A stretch of 64,000 bases of DNA from Isoetes taiwanensis (Eukaryota; Streptophyta; Lycopodiopsida; Isoetales; Isoetaceae). A program made the translations under genes and the position numbers. Location of the stretch: NCBI GenBank assembly GCA_021234155.1, contig JAJEKV010000005.1, positions 10,100,572 to 10,164,571 on the forward strand. The letters run 5' to 3'. Each line of letters begins with the position of its first letter. Positions within the stretch are counted from its first letter, which is position 1. Positions 1 to 11,151 of the stretch are shown here, in pieces. The notes under the pieces were generated by a model that did no database searches, had not been told where the DNA came from, and saw only the letters and a program-made list of their open reading frames with translations.

Positions 1-1640
1 GAGCCAGAGAACACAGAAGCTAAGGGCATATTTCCAGAAGAAGAAAACTATTGCAAAAGGTTGCCTATAAGCAAGAGCCATAGTTTTCAGAAGCTGGAAA
101 CCTTTCGCAAACACTGGGCTCTCTTTTTCTTTAACTCCACAACTTTGCTGGCATATGCAGAAAAAATACTGTTTGTGCCATTTTCAGCAGCAACCAGGGG
201 TTGAATCGACTAAGCAGCTCTTTTTGAAAAAACCCAATCGATGCCTCCTTGGTTGAACCACACCGAAACCAAATGCTGTTATGACTTCTGCCTGCAATTC
301 CTATCCGGCTTCCCTACTGTGAGAATTATGCTAATCTGAGCTGTGATAATGGGCGAAAAACCCTGCTGCGGCCTGCCCTTTGTTCTCAGAAGTCCGCTAA
401 TCTGCTGCGAGGTTACCCTACCAAAAATGACTGCCATAGCCAATTGGTGCAGCACAAGAACACAAAATGTTGTGTTACCTTATGGCGGCGGTGTGCGAGA
501 GCACATGGAACAGAGTTACCGGAGAACACAAGAACCTCAAGGAGAGGATTTGACGGAGCCGATTCCTCCCAAACGTGGCATTGTTCGAAATTTTTTCCCA
601 AATATTTTTCCCTCGCGATTTTTTCCTACACCCAGGAATCTGGGAATCGAATCTTGGTGTGTCTTGATTATATATGTGTAGATGTGTAGATAAGATACTT
701 TACCTATGTGTGCATATTTGCAGCTTTATTGACGTGAATATGGGATTGACATTGAACATTCAACCTCTATATCATTTTTATCTTTTAACCAAACGATAGG
801 TACGCATTGGAGAGCTTTACCATATCAATGTGGTCAAGTGTTTCAACTACTTATTTTCCATTATATTTGCTACTTGCAAAACATGGGAGGGTTATTTTGA
901 TAGAGCACGTATATGTTTAAGACTCAAAATATACCACCTCTATTGTTTATTAGTGACATTAAGACCTAAGCAATAAAATTTAATAATCCCCTTAAAAAAA
1001 ATATAGTGATAATGTCTACTGGTTTGCAAAGCTAGGGGTTTCCACATGACTCGGCGTTTGTGGCGGCAAGAATAAACACAGATTTCTGGTAACCAATTCC
1101 AGTCGGATAACCTGGATCGGTATCCTTCCTTTTCATCTCTCATGTTTCTTAACGGGTGCCTTCCTTTGAGAATATGGTTAGCTTGCAGGTCCTTCTATTG
1201 GGTTTTGGCATTTTTTGGAGTTGGCAACGTTGATCCTTGGCGTGGTAGTCTCCTGACACATAGAGATCGTTCGACATATTGCTGCTGGCTATGTTATTTG
1301 TTGTTGTATGAAGTCTCCCAAGAATACACTATTACTTTCTCTAAAAAGCAATTGTGTATTCTGGGATACACTTTGCTTTACTAGGATAGCAAGCTTGTAT
1401 TCCGAATACACTTTTGCACACATATTGTTCTCTTATTTTTTAATACAGAGTTTTCTTATTTTCTAACAGCCAAAAGAATGTCATTACATGTCAAACATAT
1501 TTGATGGAGCAGTTAAACGTGGAAACCTGGGACAGATGCAAGGAGCTTTATCCTGTTGCCACGTCTACAATACGCTCCTAATTTTGAGGGCTGGTTAAGT
1601 TTGCATGTAACCTTTATCTACATTGTATTAACAGTTGCAG
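1..1640. other. No recognised gene (copy A left end)
   Basis: Only short overlapping open frames are present (for example 343-681 plus and 413-601 minus), with no family motif I recognise. The equivalent stretch in copy B (33,704-35,346) is broken differently by small indels. The tract immediately left of 1,641 ends in a polypyrimidine stretch and AG, consistent with an intron of the OTU-like gene to the right. Confidence 0.5.
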
Positions 1641-2444
1641 TATTTCTTCTTCTCACAAAGCAAGAAGGAAAATAAAGATCTTCCTGAGGGCTTCATGCAT
1701 TTGGTTAGAACTGCACAGGAAGAGAGATCATTAGCAGAAAGGAGAATCGACGATGCAGAACCTTCCGACTACGAAAGATTTTGCATGTTTGATCAAAACA
1801 ACTTGTTTTCGATCATTTATGGCGATTACACGAAATTGATTGGGACTGCATGTTTTCTGCTTTTCAAAGAGCAATGCATGTAGAAGAAACTCCTTTTGAA
1901 ATTAGGGATCGTGCAGTTAATAGGTTTTTGCAAGATTATGAGAACAATTCTTCTTACCGGAATAGTATTAACGCTGTGATTAAGAATCTCTATAGCCCAA
2001 ATCTTAGTACTGGCTAGGGAGTTCAGCTTGTTCAGGAAGTAAAGCTTCTTGCCAGGAAAGAAGACAGAGAGACATTAGAATCGGCAATAGAAGAGTTAGT
2101 ACAGGTTGGAATGTTGAGGTGAGCAAGTTTTTTGTATTTCCCCTTTTTATTATGAGTTTCCTTCCCACCATTTTGTATTTATGCTTTGTTTCTATTTCAT
2201 TAGAGAAGAGGCTTCAGAATCTGTGTTTAAGGAGCAATGCATTTCTGTTCAGGATGGACAGTCATGGGTAAAGTATATGTCTACGGCAGGAAATCCTGCA
2301 GATCAATACGATATTATCACGCTGCATTACACAGAGGAGGGGCTTCTTAGCGTTGATTCTAACACTGATGGGCGAGCAGCTGCTTTTGGAGATGATGTTG
2401 TATTGGGATGTTTGGCCACTGAATATGGAAGAGAAGTGTTTGTG
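1641..2444 (+). pseudogene. OTU-like cysteine protease remnant, copy A
   Basis: Translated pieces resemble an OTU-type deubiquitinase. Around 1,838-1,900 one frame reads DWDCMFSAFQRAM, matching the OTU catalytic loop pattern D-x-x-C-[LM]-F, and it is followed by a helix starting EIRDRAVNRFL. A further exon (about 2,204-2,444), after a GT..AG intron from about 2,120, ends with GDDVVLGCLATEYGREVFVV, which resembles the OTU segment that precedes the late beta strand. The gene is broken: the upstream coding frame (1,641-1,800) and the catalytic-loop frame differ by one phase and are separated by stop codons, and an in-frame TAG follows about 45 codons after the loop. Both lesions are shared with copy B, so they came before the duplication. 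The final donor is GTGAGT at 2,445. The downstream exon carrying the catalytic His was not found. The family call is by motif only. Confidence 0.5.
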
Positions 2445-2454
2445 GTGAGTTTTT

Positions 2455-2506
2455 TAGGCTTAGGGTTAGGTCTACTATGCAATGAAGGATTAGGGTTAGG
2501 TCTAAC
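2455..2506 (+). repeat. Short telomere-like motifs
   Basis: Two stretches of TTAGGGTTAGG-type sequence lie about 30 bp apart just after the OTU-like donor site, and are kept at about 36,160-36,210 in copy B. They are too short and too diverged from the plant TTTAGGG array to count as a telomere insertion. They could be chance or a tiny interstitial remnant. Confidence 0.3.
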
Positions 2507-2949
2507 TTGCTGCATATTAGACAGCAGTACATAGATTTGTCCAAAGTTTAGTATTGTGCAACACAGGAAAAATTGATAGCCTTTCAGAGAACTTTTTGCT
2601 GCAAAATTTGGTAATGTCGTGTTACTACAGCTAATGGATGTAATATGTGCTTTTGAACGAAGATGCATTTATTTTGTTTGAGTTTATTATATGGTCGTGG
2701 TTGCATGCAAGACCCCAATTTAGGTACAAGGATTGGAGATGGGGCATCCACGAAATGGGTTGATTAAATACCTTGGAATCCGTAATATTAAGGGAAATGG
2801 CGGAATGGTAATAAGGCAGGATTACATCGCTGTCTTTCAAGCTTTATGTTCGTGCTTTCTTATTTCGATTTGGTGTAGGTCTGGCTGAACGAAAAATAAA
2901 ATGACTTGAGAAAGACATTTTTAAATCCTCTGCTACAAGTTTATGTTGA

Positions 2950-3274
2950 GAGGCAGATCTTGTGCTTTACTATCGGAGCATCAGTCAAGGCAAACATTAT
3001 GCGGGCTTCCACATTATTCATGCACAAATATATGGAATCAAACCAGGTAAATTCCTTGATTGTCTCTGGCAGCCTCTGCGACAATTTACTTTTAAATTTG
3101 TGATTGCAAGGATTGGGATTTACGTTTGCAGGTCATTTTTCTCTATGTTCAACCTTTCTCAAAAGCATTCGATACGATAACTCATACCCTTGGGGCTTGA
3201 AAGGTCGTACAATGGCAGGGTTGTGGAAATTGCATAGCAAAAATGGTTTTTCTTCTTACGTCGTGCAGGCATAG
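2950..3274 (+). CDS. 3' end of an unidentified spliced gene, copy A
   Basis: Two exons join in phase across a clean GT..AG intron. The first, ending at 3,046 (CCAG|GTAAAT), encodes ADLVLYYRSISQGKHYAGF and then HIIHAQIYGIKPG. The second, 3,132-3,274 after TTTGCAG, continues HFSLCSTFLKSIRYD, NSYPWGLKGRTMAGLWKLH and ends SSYVVQA-stop. Continuity across the intron and the protein-like composition suggest real coding sequence. I do not recognise the family. It lies downstream of, and on the same strand as, the OTU-like fragments and could be part of the same transcript, but no linking exon is evident between 2,445 and 2,940. The start of the first exon is uncertain. Confidence 0.45.
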
Positions 3275-6200
3275 AACACATTGTATATCAAACCATCTTG
3301 AAGAAGTTGGCGCAGATCCGGACTTAAGAAGAAGTATAGTAAGATACCAAGTGTCTAGGCCTATATCAAATTGTGAAGAAAAGTTCGATCGTCCACCTTT
3401 GTCTGTAGTAATGTAAGATCGATTGAATCTAAGAACAGGAGCAAGAAAATTATAGTTCAGATTTGCACATCTATTAGGAAGTAAGGTATTTGCCAAAAGG
3501 GAAATACGTCCATGTTGATATCATGAAAGGTAGTCTGTTACTTGGACTGTAGCATTGGTTGTGACAAATACAATGTTGCTTCGTGAAGTTTTATGCTGGT
3601 AAGCCCACATAAAAAATGATGGCCACATCCTCCTTAAAATACCCCCTTTTGGAACCTTAATAACAGGTGAAAATGGTAGTAGCACTAGCTTAAAGGTGAG
3701 ATATTTGGAAATCCAACTCAGAGAATGATGCATTTTATGGTCCTTCAATGGATAGAAAGCACAAAACAACAGGTAATTGTTTATAGAGGAGAAACATTGC
3801 ACAATTAGAATGGAATTGTCTACCATTCAAGTTCACCCAAGCATTCCACAGCTACTCTAAAAAACTACAAAATAATAGAAATTAGAACTGTGGGCATCCC
3901 ATTTCTGCAATAATCCTCATATTAAAAATCAGGCCCTTCCATTGATCTGCATGCCCTCATATAGAAGAGCCATTGCCTGCAAGAAAGGTTCATCTCAAAT
4001 AAGGATCATGAGCGGGATGTAAAGATGTGCAAAAACGTCACAATGTGCAAAAAGACTGCTTAGATCAAGTATGGAAGAATAGAAAAATAATCAATAGCAT
4101 GAGAAATGAATGTTCTAAAATATGTGAGCATCATAAAAGTTTACCTTTTCCATCTGTGATGTACATAGATCAGACCTTTCTTTGTTTGTGATCGCCACTT
4201 TGGGAAGATAAGTTGGTCTCCTATAAAGAAAAACTAAGATGGAGATGGAAGATAACATTGCAGCCTGCTCCAACTTGATTTCCTTGCCATTAGCATAAAT
4301 AAAAGCAATTATAAGGGCCAAGTGGGTTCTAACGAACCTGGATCATGTTCTCCTTCTGTCCTGGGAAAGAGAGGAACCAAAAGCATCAGATTACATATGA
4401 CCAAATCCGAAGCAAGACAACACCTACAACATATTCTGAAATTTGATTAGAGTAGACGTCAAGTTAGAACAAAGCAATCAAAGATATCATATAAGCAAAA
4501 AATCTGGTGATTTTTATATGGAGCACACAGAAATGGAAGAAAAATGGACTGTCAAAGGTCACCTACAAAGATGAACTGTGTAACTTTTGTTTGCTTTCAA
4601 GAGCATCATAAAGATAGAACACTCAAATAAGCATGCAATTAGGATTGTAGCCAACGTTCCTTAAAATAGATGACTGTCAGTAGAGGAAAAATCAACATTT
4701 GATAATATGCCATTGCATATATTCCGCTTATGGTTATATCCAGATGAATATGGTACCCAAAGACTTCAAAACACGTTGCATTTAAAGACTTACACGAATA
4801 TGCCAACATTCACCATTGAACAGGATGTCAATACAGGGTTGTATACTACATAAACTTGTATGGCATGTAGTCTCTAGAAACTTTTCTTCAGCTCTAGAAA
4901 GAATCTTTGTCCGAGAAAAACCTATGTTTTGTTGTTGCAGTAAAACATGATTGCTCAACAGATTGATCTATAAATGAAGCATAAGGAATGTCATGTTGAA
5001 AATGACATTATTCTTGCTTGCAATGCCATTATTCTCCTGTTTATACATTTTCGAGTATTCCTTTAACAGATGCTTATGTGATATTTGCAAAAAAACAGTG
5101 TCCGAGATTTGTACTACGAAGAACATCCAGATTAAAAAGCAACAGCTATTTGAACAACACACTCCTAGCTGTAATCATTCTAGCATTCCTGCCGAGAGAA
5201 TGAAGCAGGGAAGGATTGATGGCAGGTTGCAGGATGTCAATTGTTGTTGTAAAAACACGGTTACATCAAATACATTTAAGCATAAGAGCCAATGGCAAAA
5301 GTGAGTTTTCAGCCCGGCAGGACAAAAGGTTGTTTCTCTGAGATTTTATGTCTGTCGTTTTCCTAAGTGAATGCATGTGCATGCATAACCTAGGTTGACA
5401 GGCTATGGATTTCAAATTTGCTGGAAGTTTAAAACATTAGTCTAATAGATTTTTTCCTGATCAAATAGTCATCCAAGGCTTTATATTTCTTACCTTTAGA
5501 TTTAGTGGTCTGGGTGCTTAAATGAATGCGTGCAAAATGTCTCAAATTTACTCCTTTGAAAGATGATTGGGACCAACCTCTAGCTTGATGTTGCCCAATC
5601 AAGGTGTTGTTTAAAATGCCAGACACTACGATTGTGTACTTATAGTACCTTGGGTAGTGTACGCTATTCACGCCTTGTACCTCTAAAGTGTAGGGTCAAA
5701 AAAAAAAAATAAAAAAATTTATGAGTTTAAATCATATCCTCAAGACAATTTTGTGCCTCCCTAATGTCTAATGTCAACTTCAAGGCTAAAAAACTCTAAT
5801 TATATGTTTCTCGCCATGTAGTGTTTGACAAAGAGCGTGTAAAAGTTTTGTGCTTATATTTCTTTGCTTTTAGTACTAATTTCAATCCATTTACATGAAC
5901 TTCTTATTGTGGGTTCTTTTTTGACCAGCCAAATCTCTTAACCAACTCCTTATAGTTCAGATCTTATAGAAAATTCTCAAAAAACTCTAACCTCAAGTGC
6001 AAATTTGCAAAATTTACATAAAGAACTTTATATTTTTCCCAGACGTGAACGTCTCGCACGCATTATACATAAAACAAAAACAAAGACATGGAAAAACGCA
6101 TATAACGCATCAAAAAACTCTAAAGTACATAAAAGGTACAAGATCTTTGAAGACGATCGCACAAGTATTGTACACTAAGTACGTGACAACACTGTGCCCA

Positions 6201-6940
6201 ATTCAAGTTCTATCCCCTTGTATGTATGTAATTGCATAAAGTCGCCTACAAAGACCGCCATAAGAGTTACCTTGTGCATCATCTATTTCTAAAGAAAAGG
6301 ACCCAAGGACCTTTTTCAAACTAACTTAAGAAATATATATATTGAGGTTCTGATATTTATCCATGACTAATTTTAAATTTGCAGGCCAAGTTTGGTAGGC
6401 CGCTGCCCACAATTTTCGTTACCAAATGATGTAGAATCTATCGCTATAAGTTTAGCCTCCAAATTTTGAACATGCTATCACATAGAAAGCGTAAAAGCCC
6501 ATCAATTGTGGGACCGAAACTTGCAACAAGCAACTAAGATAATGAGGAGGATATGAGCCGCTCGTGACAAGGTATTATTTCTATTCAAGAGCCTCTAATG
6601 TTTAACCGCATAACGCCATCATTCAATAACATGTCATTGGAAACAGAGCAAAGAAGTGCCTACGGAGTCTATGAACTTTGCATTAAGCCGCCCTCTCTTG
6701 GTACCCATTTAAAAGAGGGTGGCAAAATTTTCCGCACTCAAGTAACGACGCCGCCTTTAGAATCAAGCTATTGCGGGCTAGTATCGGTCCTAGATTAGAT
6801 ATCATCTTTAAAGTACACGCCATTTAGACGCTACTCAAGTAGTTTCTCCCCCCGACCATTATTTTAGCCTCGCGAAATTACCGTATTGTCACTTGGAGGG
6901 GAGGAAGTTACCGCAAGGTGATCCACGCTGGAAAAAGGGT
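3275..6940. other. AT-rich stretch without a recognised gene (copy A)
   Basis: Open frames are short and none shows a family motif or convincing multi-exon continuity. A minus-strand frame at 4,115-4,321 ends at a plausible splice donor (GAAAAG|GTAAAC at about 4,142) but has no recognisable partner exon. The copy B equivalent is about 36,982-40,637. The interval 5,990-6,940 differs from copy B in the motif-specific way described in the findings. Confidence 0.5.
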
Positions 6941-6950
6941 CTTTGATGGG

Positions 6951-7812
6951 CAAAAAAGACTAGGGTCGGTGACACCCGGTTTCAGCCGATGCCCCTAGAC
7001 TTGCCCCTAGGATCCCCGCAAAAAACTTCCTCAAGGTGGGATTGTATCCCTGCCTACAAAGTGTGCATGTATGGCCAAAGTTTTGCCCAACGGATGTGTG
7101 GTGAGTTGGTATAGGTCTAGTAATGTAAAAAATATTATGGGTTCAAATCTTGCCAATGTCACTTATATTTGGAAGTTGGTTACTAGGGGTATACGATGAT
7201 GATCCCTGACGTGGTAGAACTTAAAAACTTATACATGTCCTCCACTTTGGTCGCTCGCTGGCAAAGGGGACAAAACTAGCTAGTTTGTAAAAAGACTAGT
7301 CTAGACCAAGAAAAAGTTGGTTTTACGACATCGTGGCTAGTTTATCGTGGTTACCGTAAAAAGCCCTCTAGTCATAGGATGCCCAAAAGTCATAATGCGG
7401 CAAAGCGCACTAGGGTCGGGTGAAATTACGTGGCTAGTTTATTGGTTAGTGTAAAAAGCCCTCTGGTCCTAGGATGCCCAAAAAGTCATACGTGGCAGGC
7501 GGCAAGAGGGGTCGGTGACGCTTAGTTTCAGCCGATGCCCCTAGAGTTGCACCTAGGATCCCAAAAACTTCCTCAAGGTGGGATTGTATCCCCGCCTACA
7601 AAGTGTGCATGTATGGCTAAAGTTTTGCCCAACCGATATGTCGTGAGTTGGTATAGGCCTAGTAATGCCAAAAATAAGTGTTCATTTGGTCATGGGTTCA
7701 AACCTTGCCAATGTTATTTATATTTGAAGTTGGTTACTAGGGGCATAATGATGATGATCCCCGACGGGTAGAACTTAAAAGCCTATGCATGTTCTCCACT
7801 TTGGCTGCTCGC
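6951..7812 (+). repeat. Tandem pair of a ~310-bp repeat (copy A only)
   Basis: Unit 1 is about 6,951-7,262 and unit 2 about 7,505-7,812. Both carry GATGCCCCTAGA, the run ACTTCCTCAAGGTGGGATTG, a tRNA B-box-like GGTTCAAAT/GGTTCAAAC and the end TTCTCCACTTTGG (or a close variant). The spacer contains its own direct repeat of about 100 bp (7,330-7,422 and 7,430-7,520, both with AAAAAGCCCTCT). Copy B has only one unit (40,638-40,953) and no spacer, so the copies differ by 551 bp here. The B-box and an upstream GAGTTGGTATAGG tract hint at a tRNA-derived SINE, but this is weak. Confidence 0.85.
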
Positions 7813-7914
7813 TACAAAGTGGGACAAAAAACTAGCTAAATAATCCAAAAACCTTGCCCCCAAGAATGGTTGGAGGGCTTTGCCATTTGAGGTCGCCATA
7901 GCCGATGCTCGCCT

Positions 7915-8095
7915 GCTTTTGCCGCTATCCGCTCAAACATCAAGGGCCCACAACGCAGTGACCGCCAGCGCCAGGAACAATAGGTTTGAGCAGCCACCAA
8001 AGATATCCAGTATATTCCAAAGATATACTTAGGATATGCCACAAACCATATAAGCGGTTTTATCACTCTAGGGGGCAATCCAAAAGAATTATGTT
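7915..8095 (+). repeat. Dispersed palindrome-bearing repeat, instance 1 (copy A)
   Basis: This is a member of a family of about 170 bp also seen at 12,420-12,606 and, truncated, at 8,675-8,772. Shared landmarks are a CAGGTGACCGCCAG-like head, a stem-loop built on TATATTC..GTATA, then TATGCCACAAACC and a CCCTAGGGGCAA-type box. In copy A the stem is scrambled; the copy B equivalent (41,055-41,232) is cleaner. It is a non-coding mobile-repeat fragment of unknown class. Confidence 0.65.
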
Positions 8096-8639
8096 CTTTT
8101 GTTCTTCCCATCAAAATTATTTGAGCATAATGGGCCACTATAAAAAATAAATCTACAAATAAAGAGTAGTTCTTTGCGCATCTAAACTTGAAAGACCTCA
8201 CGCATTTAACTAGCCTTGGCTATGGTTGTGCGGTTAGAGGCCGATAGAAGAAGCACTAGAAATCGACGCCATCTCCTATCTCCTGATCTATTTTTGGGGG
8301 TCTTTTGATAGGCTAGAATTGTAAGAAAAGGTCAGAGGCTTGTTGCTTTGTGATTGCATTCATAGAGTAGACCTTGATAACCAATGTCAAGAGCCAAGAC
8401 GTTGGCTTAAACTGCCACTCTAAACTGCTAATTGTGTTTTATGATGGCTAAACGTCCCACTTATTTAATGAAAGAATACAAGGGTTTTCTTATCTACCTT
8501 GTTCCAAGTCATTTTCTCAAGGATAAAGGGATGAAACGAATTAACAAATTGGAAGTTTTCTATGGGATTGTAGTGGAGTTTCATGTAGTTATGGACATAT
8601 TCGAATTGTTATAAACATACAATTAGAATAAGATGATAA

Positions 8640-8672
8640 TAGAAATAATAATAATAATAATAATAAGATAAT
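8640..8672. repeat. AAT microsatellite
   Basis: This is a run of AATAATAAT trinucleotides, about ten units. It is the same in copy B at about 41,790-41,817. Confidence 0.9.
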
Positions 8673-8674
8673 TC

Positions 8675-8772
8675 ATTTCTGGTAACCTGGGTATATTCTA
8701 GCATATACCCAGGATATGCCACAAACCCACATAAGCCAGGGTTTGCCCCCCTAGGGGCAACCCAAAAATTGG
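8675..8772 (+). repeat. Dispersed palindrome-bearing repeat, instance 2 (copy A)
   Basis: This is the 3' half of the family only. It starts at GGTAACCTGGGTATATTC, with the near-perfect palindrome GGGTATAT..AGCATATACCC, then TATGCCACAAACCCACATAA and CCCCCTAGGGGCAACCC. Copy B carries the same at 41,826-41,921. Confidence 0.7.
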
Positions 8773-8908
8773 TTGAGTCATCATACATAACCATAATTGT
8801 ACTTATCAACGGTAACTTTTTTTATTGTTCTTTTTTGAGGCAGTCTAGGGCAAGCAAAGTTAGAAGGCATCATTTCTCTTAGTGTCTATATTAATGAGAC
8901 ATTTTCTT

Positions 8909-9630
8909 GTAGCAACTGGAGCCATCAAGAGTTTACTCAAGTTCAAGAGTGGCAAGTAGCAATGGGGATAGCCTTGAACGTAGCAATGGGAGTAACCTTG
9001 ATCTGGAGTCATGTGCTTTGCTTCTACGACAAAACCCTGCATGGAAAAACATCTAAGAAGTATTTCTAAAATGTAAATAGTTGACATCCCAATGACGCTT
9101 CTAGACAATCTTGTACTAGGTAATTCCCATGAGGATTTCCATTATGCCATGTAAAGGACTCAAATTCGCTAGAATTTTTACGCATTTAATGACCCACCGA
9201 CATAATACAGCCATTCACATCCATTATTCGATATAGAATTCTCTAGATTTAGGTTTAGGGATGAATATGTAGCAAATCGATTCATCAAGAGATTACTCAA
9301 GCCTCAAGAGTGGCGGTGTAGCAATTGGGAATAGCCTTGAATGTAGCAATGGAATGGCCTTGATCTAGAGGCATGTGCTTTGCTTCTACGACAAAACCCT
9401 TCATGGAAAAACATCTAAGAAGTATTTCTAATATGTAAATAGTTGACATCCCAATGACGCTTCTAGACAATCTTGTACTAGGTAATTCGATGAGGAGGTC
9501 CATTATGCCATGTAAAGAACTCCTAAATGCTGCTAGAACCCTTTATAGACGTAATGACCTAACGGACATAATAGCCATTCACATCCATTATTCGATATAT
9601 AATTTTCTAGATTTAGATGTAGGGATGAAT
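8909..9630. repeat. 360-bp tandem duplication (copy A)
   Basis: Unit 1 (8,909-9,268) and unit 2 (9,269-9,630) share CATCAAGAG..TTACTCAAG, the block GTGCTTTGCTTCTACGAC, CTAAGAAGTATTTCTAA and TTCTAGACAATCTTGTACTA. The units have diverged moderately, so this local duplication is older than the 33-kb duplication, which carries both units (42,058-42,790). No gene is recognised in either unit. Confidence 0.9.
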
Positions 9631-10266
9631 ATGAAGCAAGAAGCCTAAATCAAAATCAATTTCTAATCTAGAAAAAACATTCCCCTTGATTTCCATCAAA
9701 ATTGGGCTTAAAAATGTCATAATCTCCATCTAAATTGGGTTCATGACAACGACGCCACCACCTACAACAGATAGAACAATGACATACAATATCATCAACA
9801 AGATATCTTACTAATTTCTAGTCCGCAACAAAAACATCTCAATTATTATCTCCCAAATGGCAACACTTGAATTAAGCGTGGTTGGCCCCCCCAAATTCCT
9901 CAGATCCCGAGTAAGGTTAATTGCAAAGAAAAAAACTTGTAATGTTTGTTGATGGATCCTTTAGGCACCAAATCCAAAGACCAAATCGCATTACACAAAA
10001 TTTTTATATACAGAGCATAATGCTCCAAATCCACGTAATTGAGCTTACAATATCTCAAAATATAATGTACATGATAAGGCAAAATTTGAATTTCATGTGA
10101 CATGAATAAAAGGCCTCATTCTGGCCTCCTTGCCATACTTTACCTTCCGAATCAGAGAAATACTTTGAATAAGTTTGCAACAATATATAAGACTCGTAGA
10201 AACAGCCAACTCAATTAACTATGTTCATGATATTTGAATTTTAATCAATAGTTAAATGCTACATAC
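9631..10266. other. No recognised gene (copy A)
   Basis: This is AT-rich sequence between the 360-bp tandem repeat and the METTL14-like exons. The C-terminal exons expected of a METTL14 gene on the minus strand should lie here, but I could not recognise any. The copy B equivalent is 42,791-43,414. Confidence 0.45.
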
Positions 10267-11151
10267 CTGTATTATAGTTTGATGAAGTGAGCCCCTTTCC
10301 AATGGTCACCCAACCAGCACGAATATTATGGTCTCTCCCAAACAGTTCAAGATGCCATTGACCAAGTGCAAAACGTTCAATTATGTGATAGAGCTCTTCC
10401 GCTTTGTCACCGCATTCGTAGAACCATGCAAAGTTGTTCGTACATAGATTGTAAAATTCAAAGCGCCTTAACGGTTTTTTTGCAAAGATAAAAGTATACC
10501 ATATGAAGGTTCTCCGAGATATTATCACATCCGTGTCAACATTCACGCAGTATGATATGCCCATCCGGATCGCCAATAATACGCTCCCCTTAATATCCAT
10601 CAAACAATGTTCCCCGAAAAGAAGTGCTATACCCTTTTATCCAAAACCTAAAGGCAATGTCTTGTAAATCATAGCAATACTATGTCTAATATTTGCAAAG
10701 ATTACGATGCCAACCGTGAATACTCCTTCGTGATGATTGATCCCTTTATCTCGCAATGCCAAGACGCCCATCTTGCAGAACATGCTAGATGTAAAAAATG
10801 AAATGACATTGGCACATAAAACTTATTGTTAGGCAAAGATAAGACTAAAACAACTAAAGATCTAAAAGCACAAAAAAAAACCTAAAAGTAACAATTTCTA
10901 TCTTTTCAAGCACAAGAAAAGGCACCGGTACAAAAACTTATTGTTAAGCAAAGAGAAGATTAAAAACCAACCAATGATGTAAGGCACGAGAAAAAGACTA
11001 AATATGACAACTTCTGACTTTTGAAACAAGGTTTCCAATTACTTTACATGGCGTGATTCACACAAGACTTCAATGCGAAAAAGGGTGTTTGAATCATTTC
11101 AAAGGCAGAGATGGATTTTCCTTATCCAAAGATATATCTTCATACCGCCGA
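10267..11151 (-). pseudogene. METTL14/MTB-like (MT-A70) exons, damaged, copy A
   Basis: Minus-strand exons encode the hallmark run of the METTL14/MTB branch of MT-A70 m6A-methyltransferase subunits. The segment around 10,267-10,416 contains [10 protein letters not shown] and [19 protein letters not shown], ending in SSNYNT at a splice donor. The segment 10,500-10,612 contains CLMDIKG and [10 protein letters not shown]. Near 11,110-11,151 lies WGFRRYEDI. In known plants MTB pairs with MTA (METTL3) in the nuclear m6A writer complex as the RNA-binding, non-catalytic subunit. Here the 10,500-10,612 exon is 113 nt against 109 nt in copy B, which breaks the frame, and the ICW after EDI is lost. Nearly all differences fall on CAG, CTG or GTAC of copy B, so the damage may be a consensus artefact. 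Upstream catalytic-fold exons were not found. Confidence 0.65.

Noticed and set aside
2455..2506. Interstitial telomere array
   Set aside because: Only two short TTAGGGTTAGG stretches separated by unrelated sequence; too little to support it.
10259..10603. Single 114-aa protein as read from one continuous frame
   Set aside because: The frame runs through an intron of the METTL14-like gene; the true coding parts are the separate exons given in the features.
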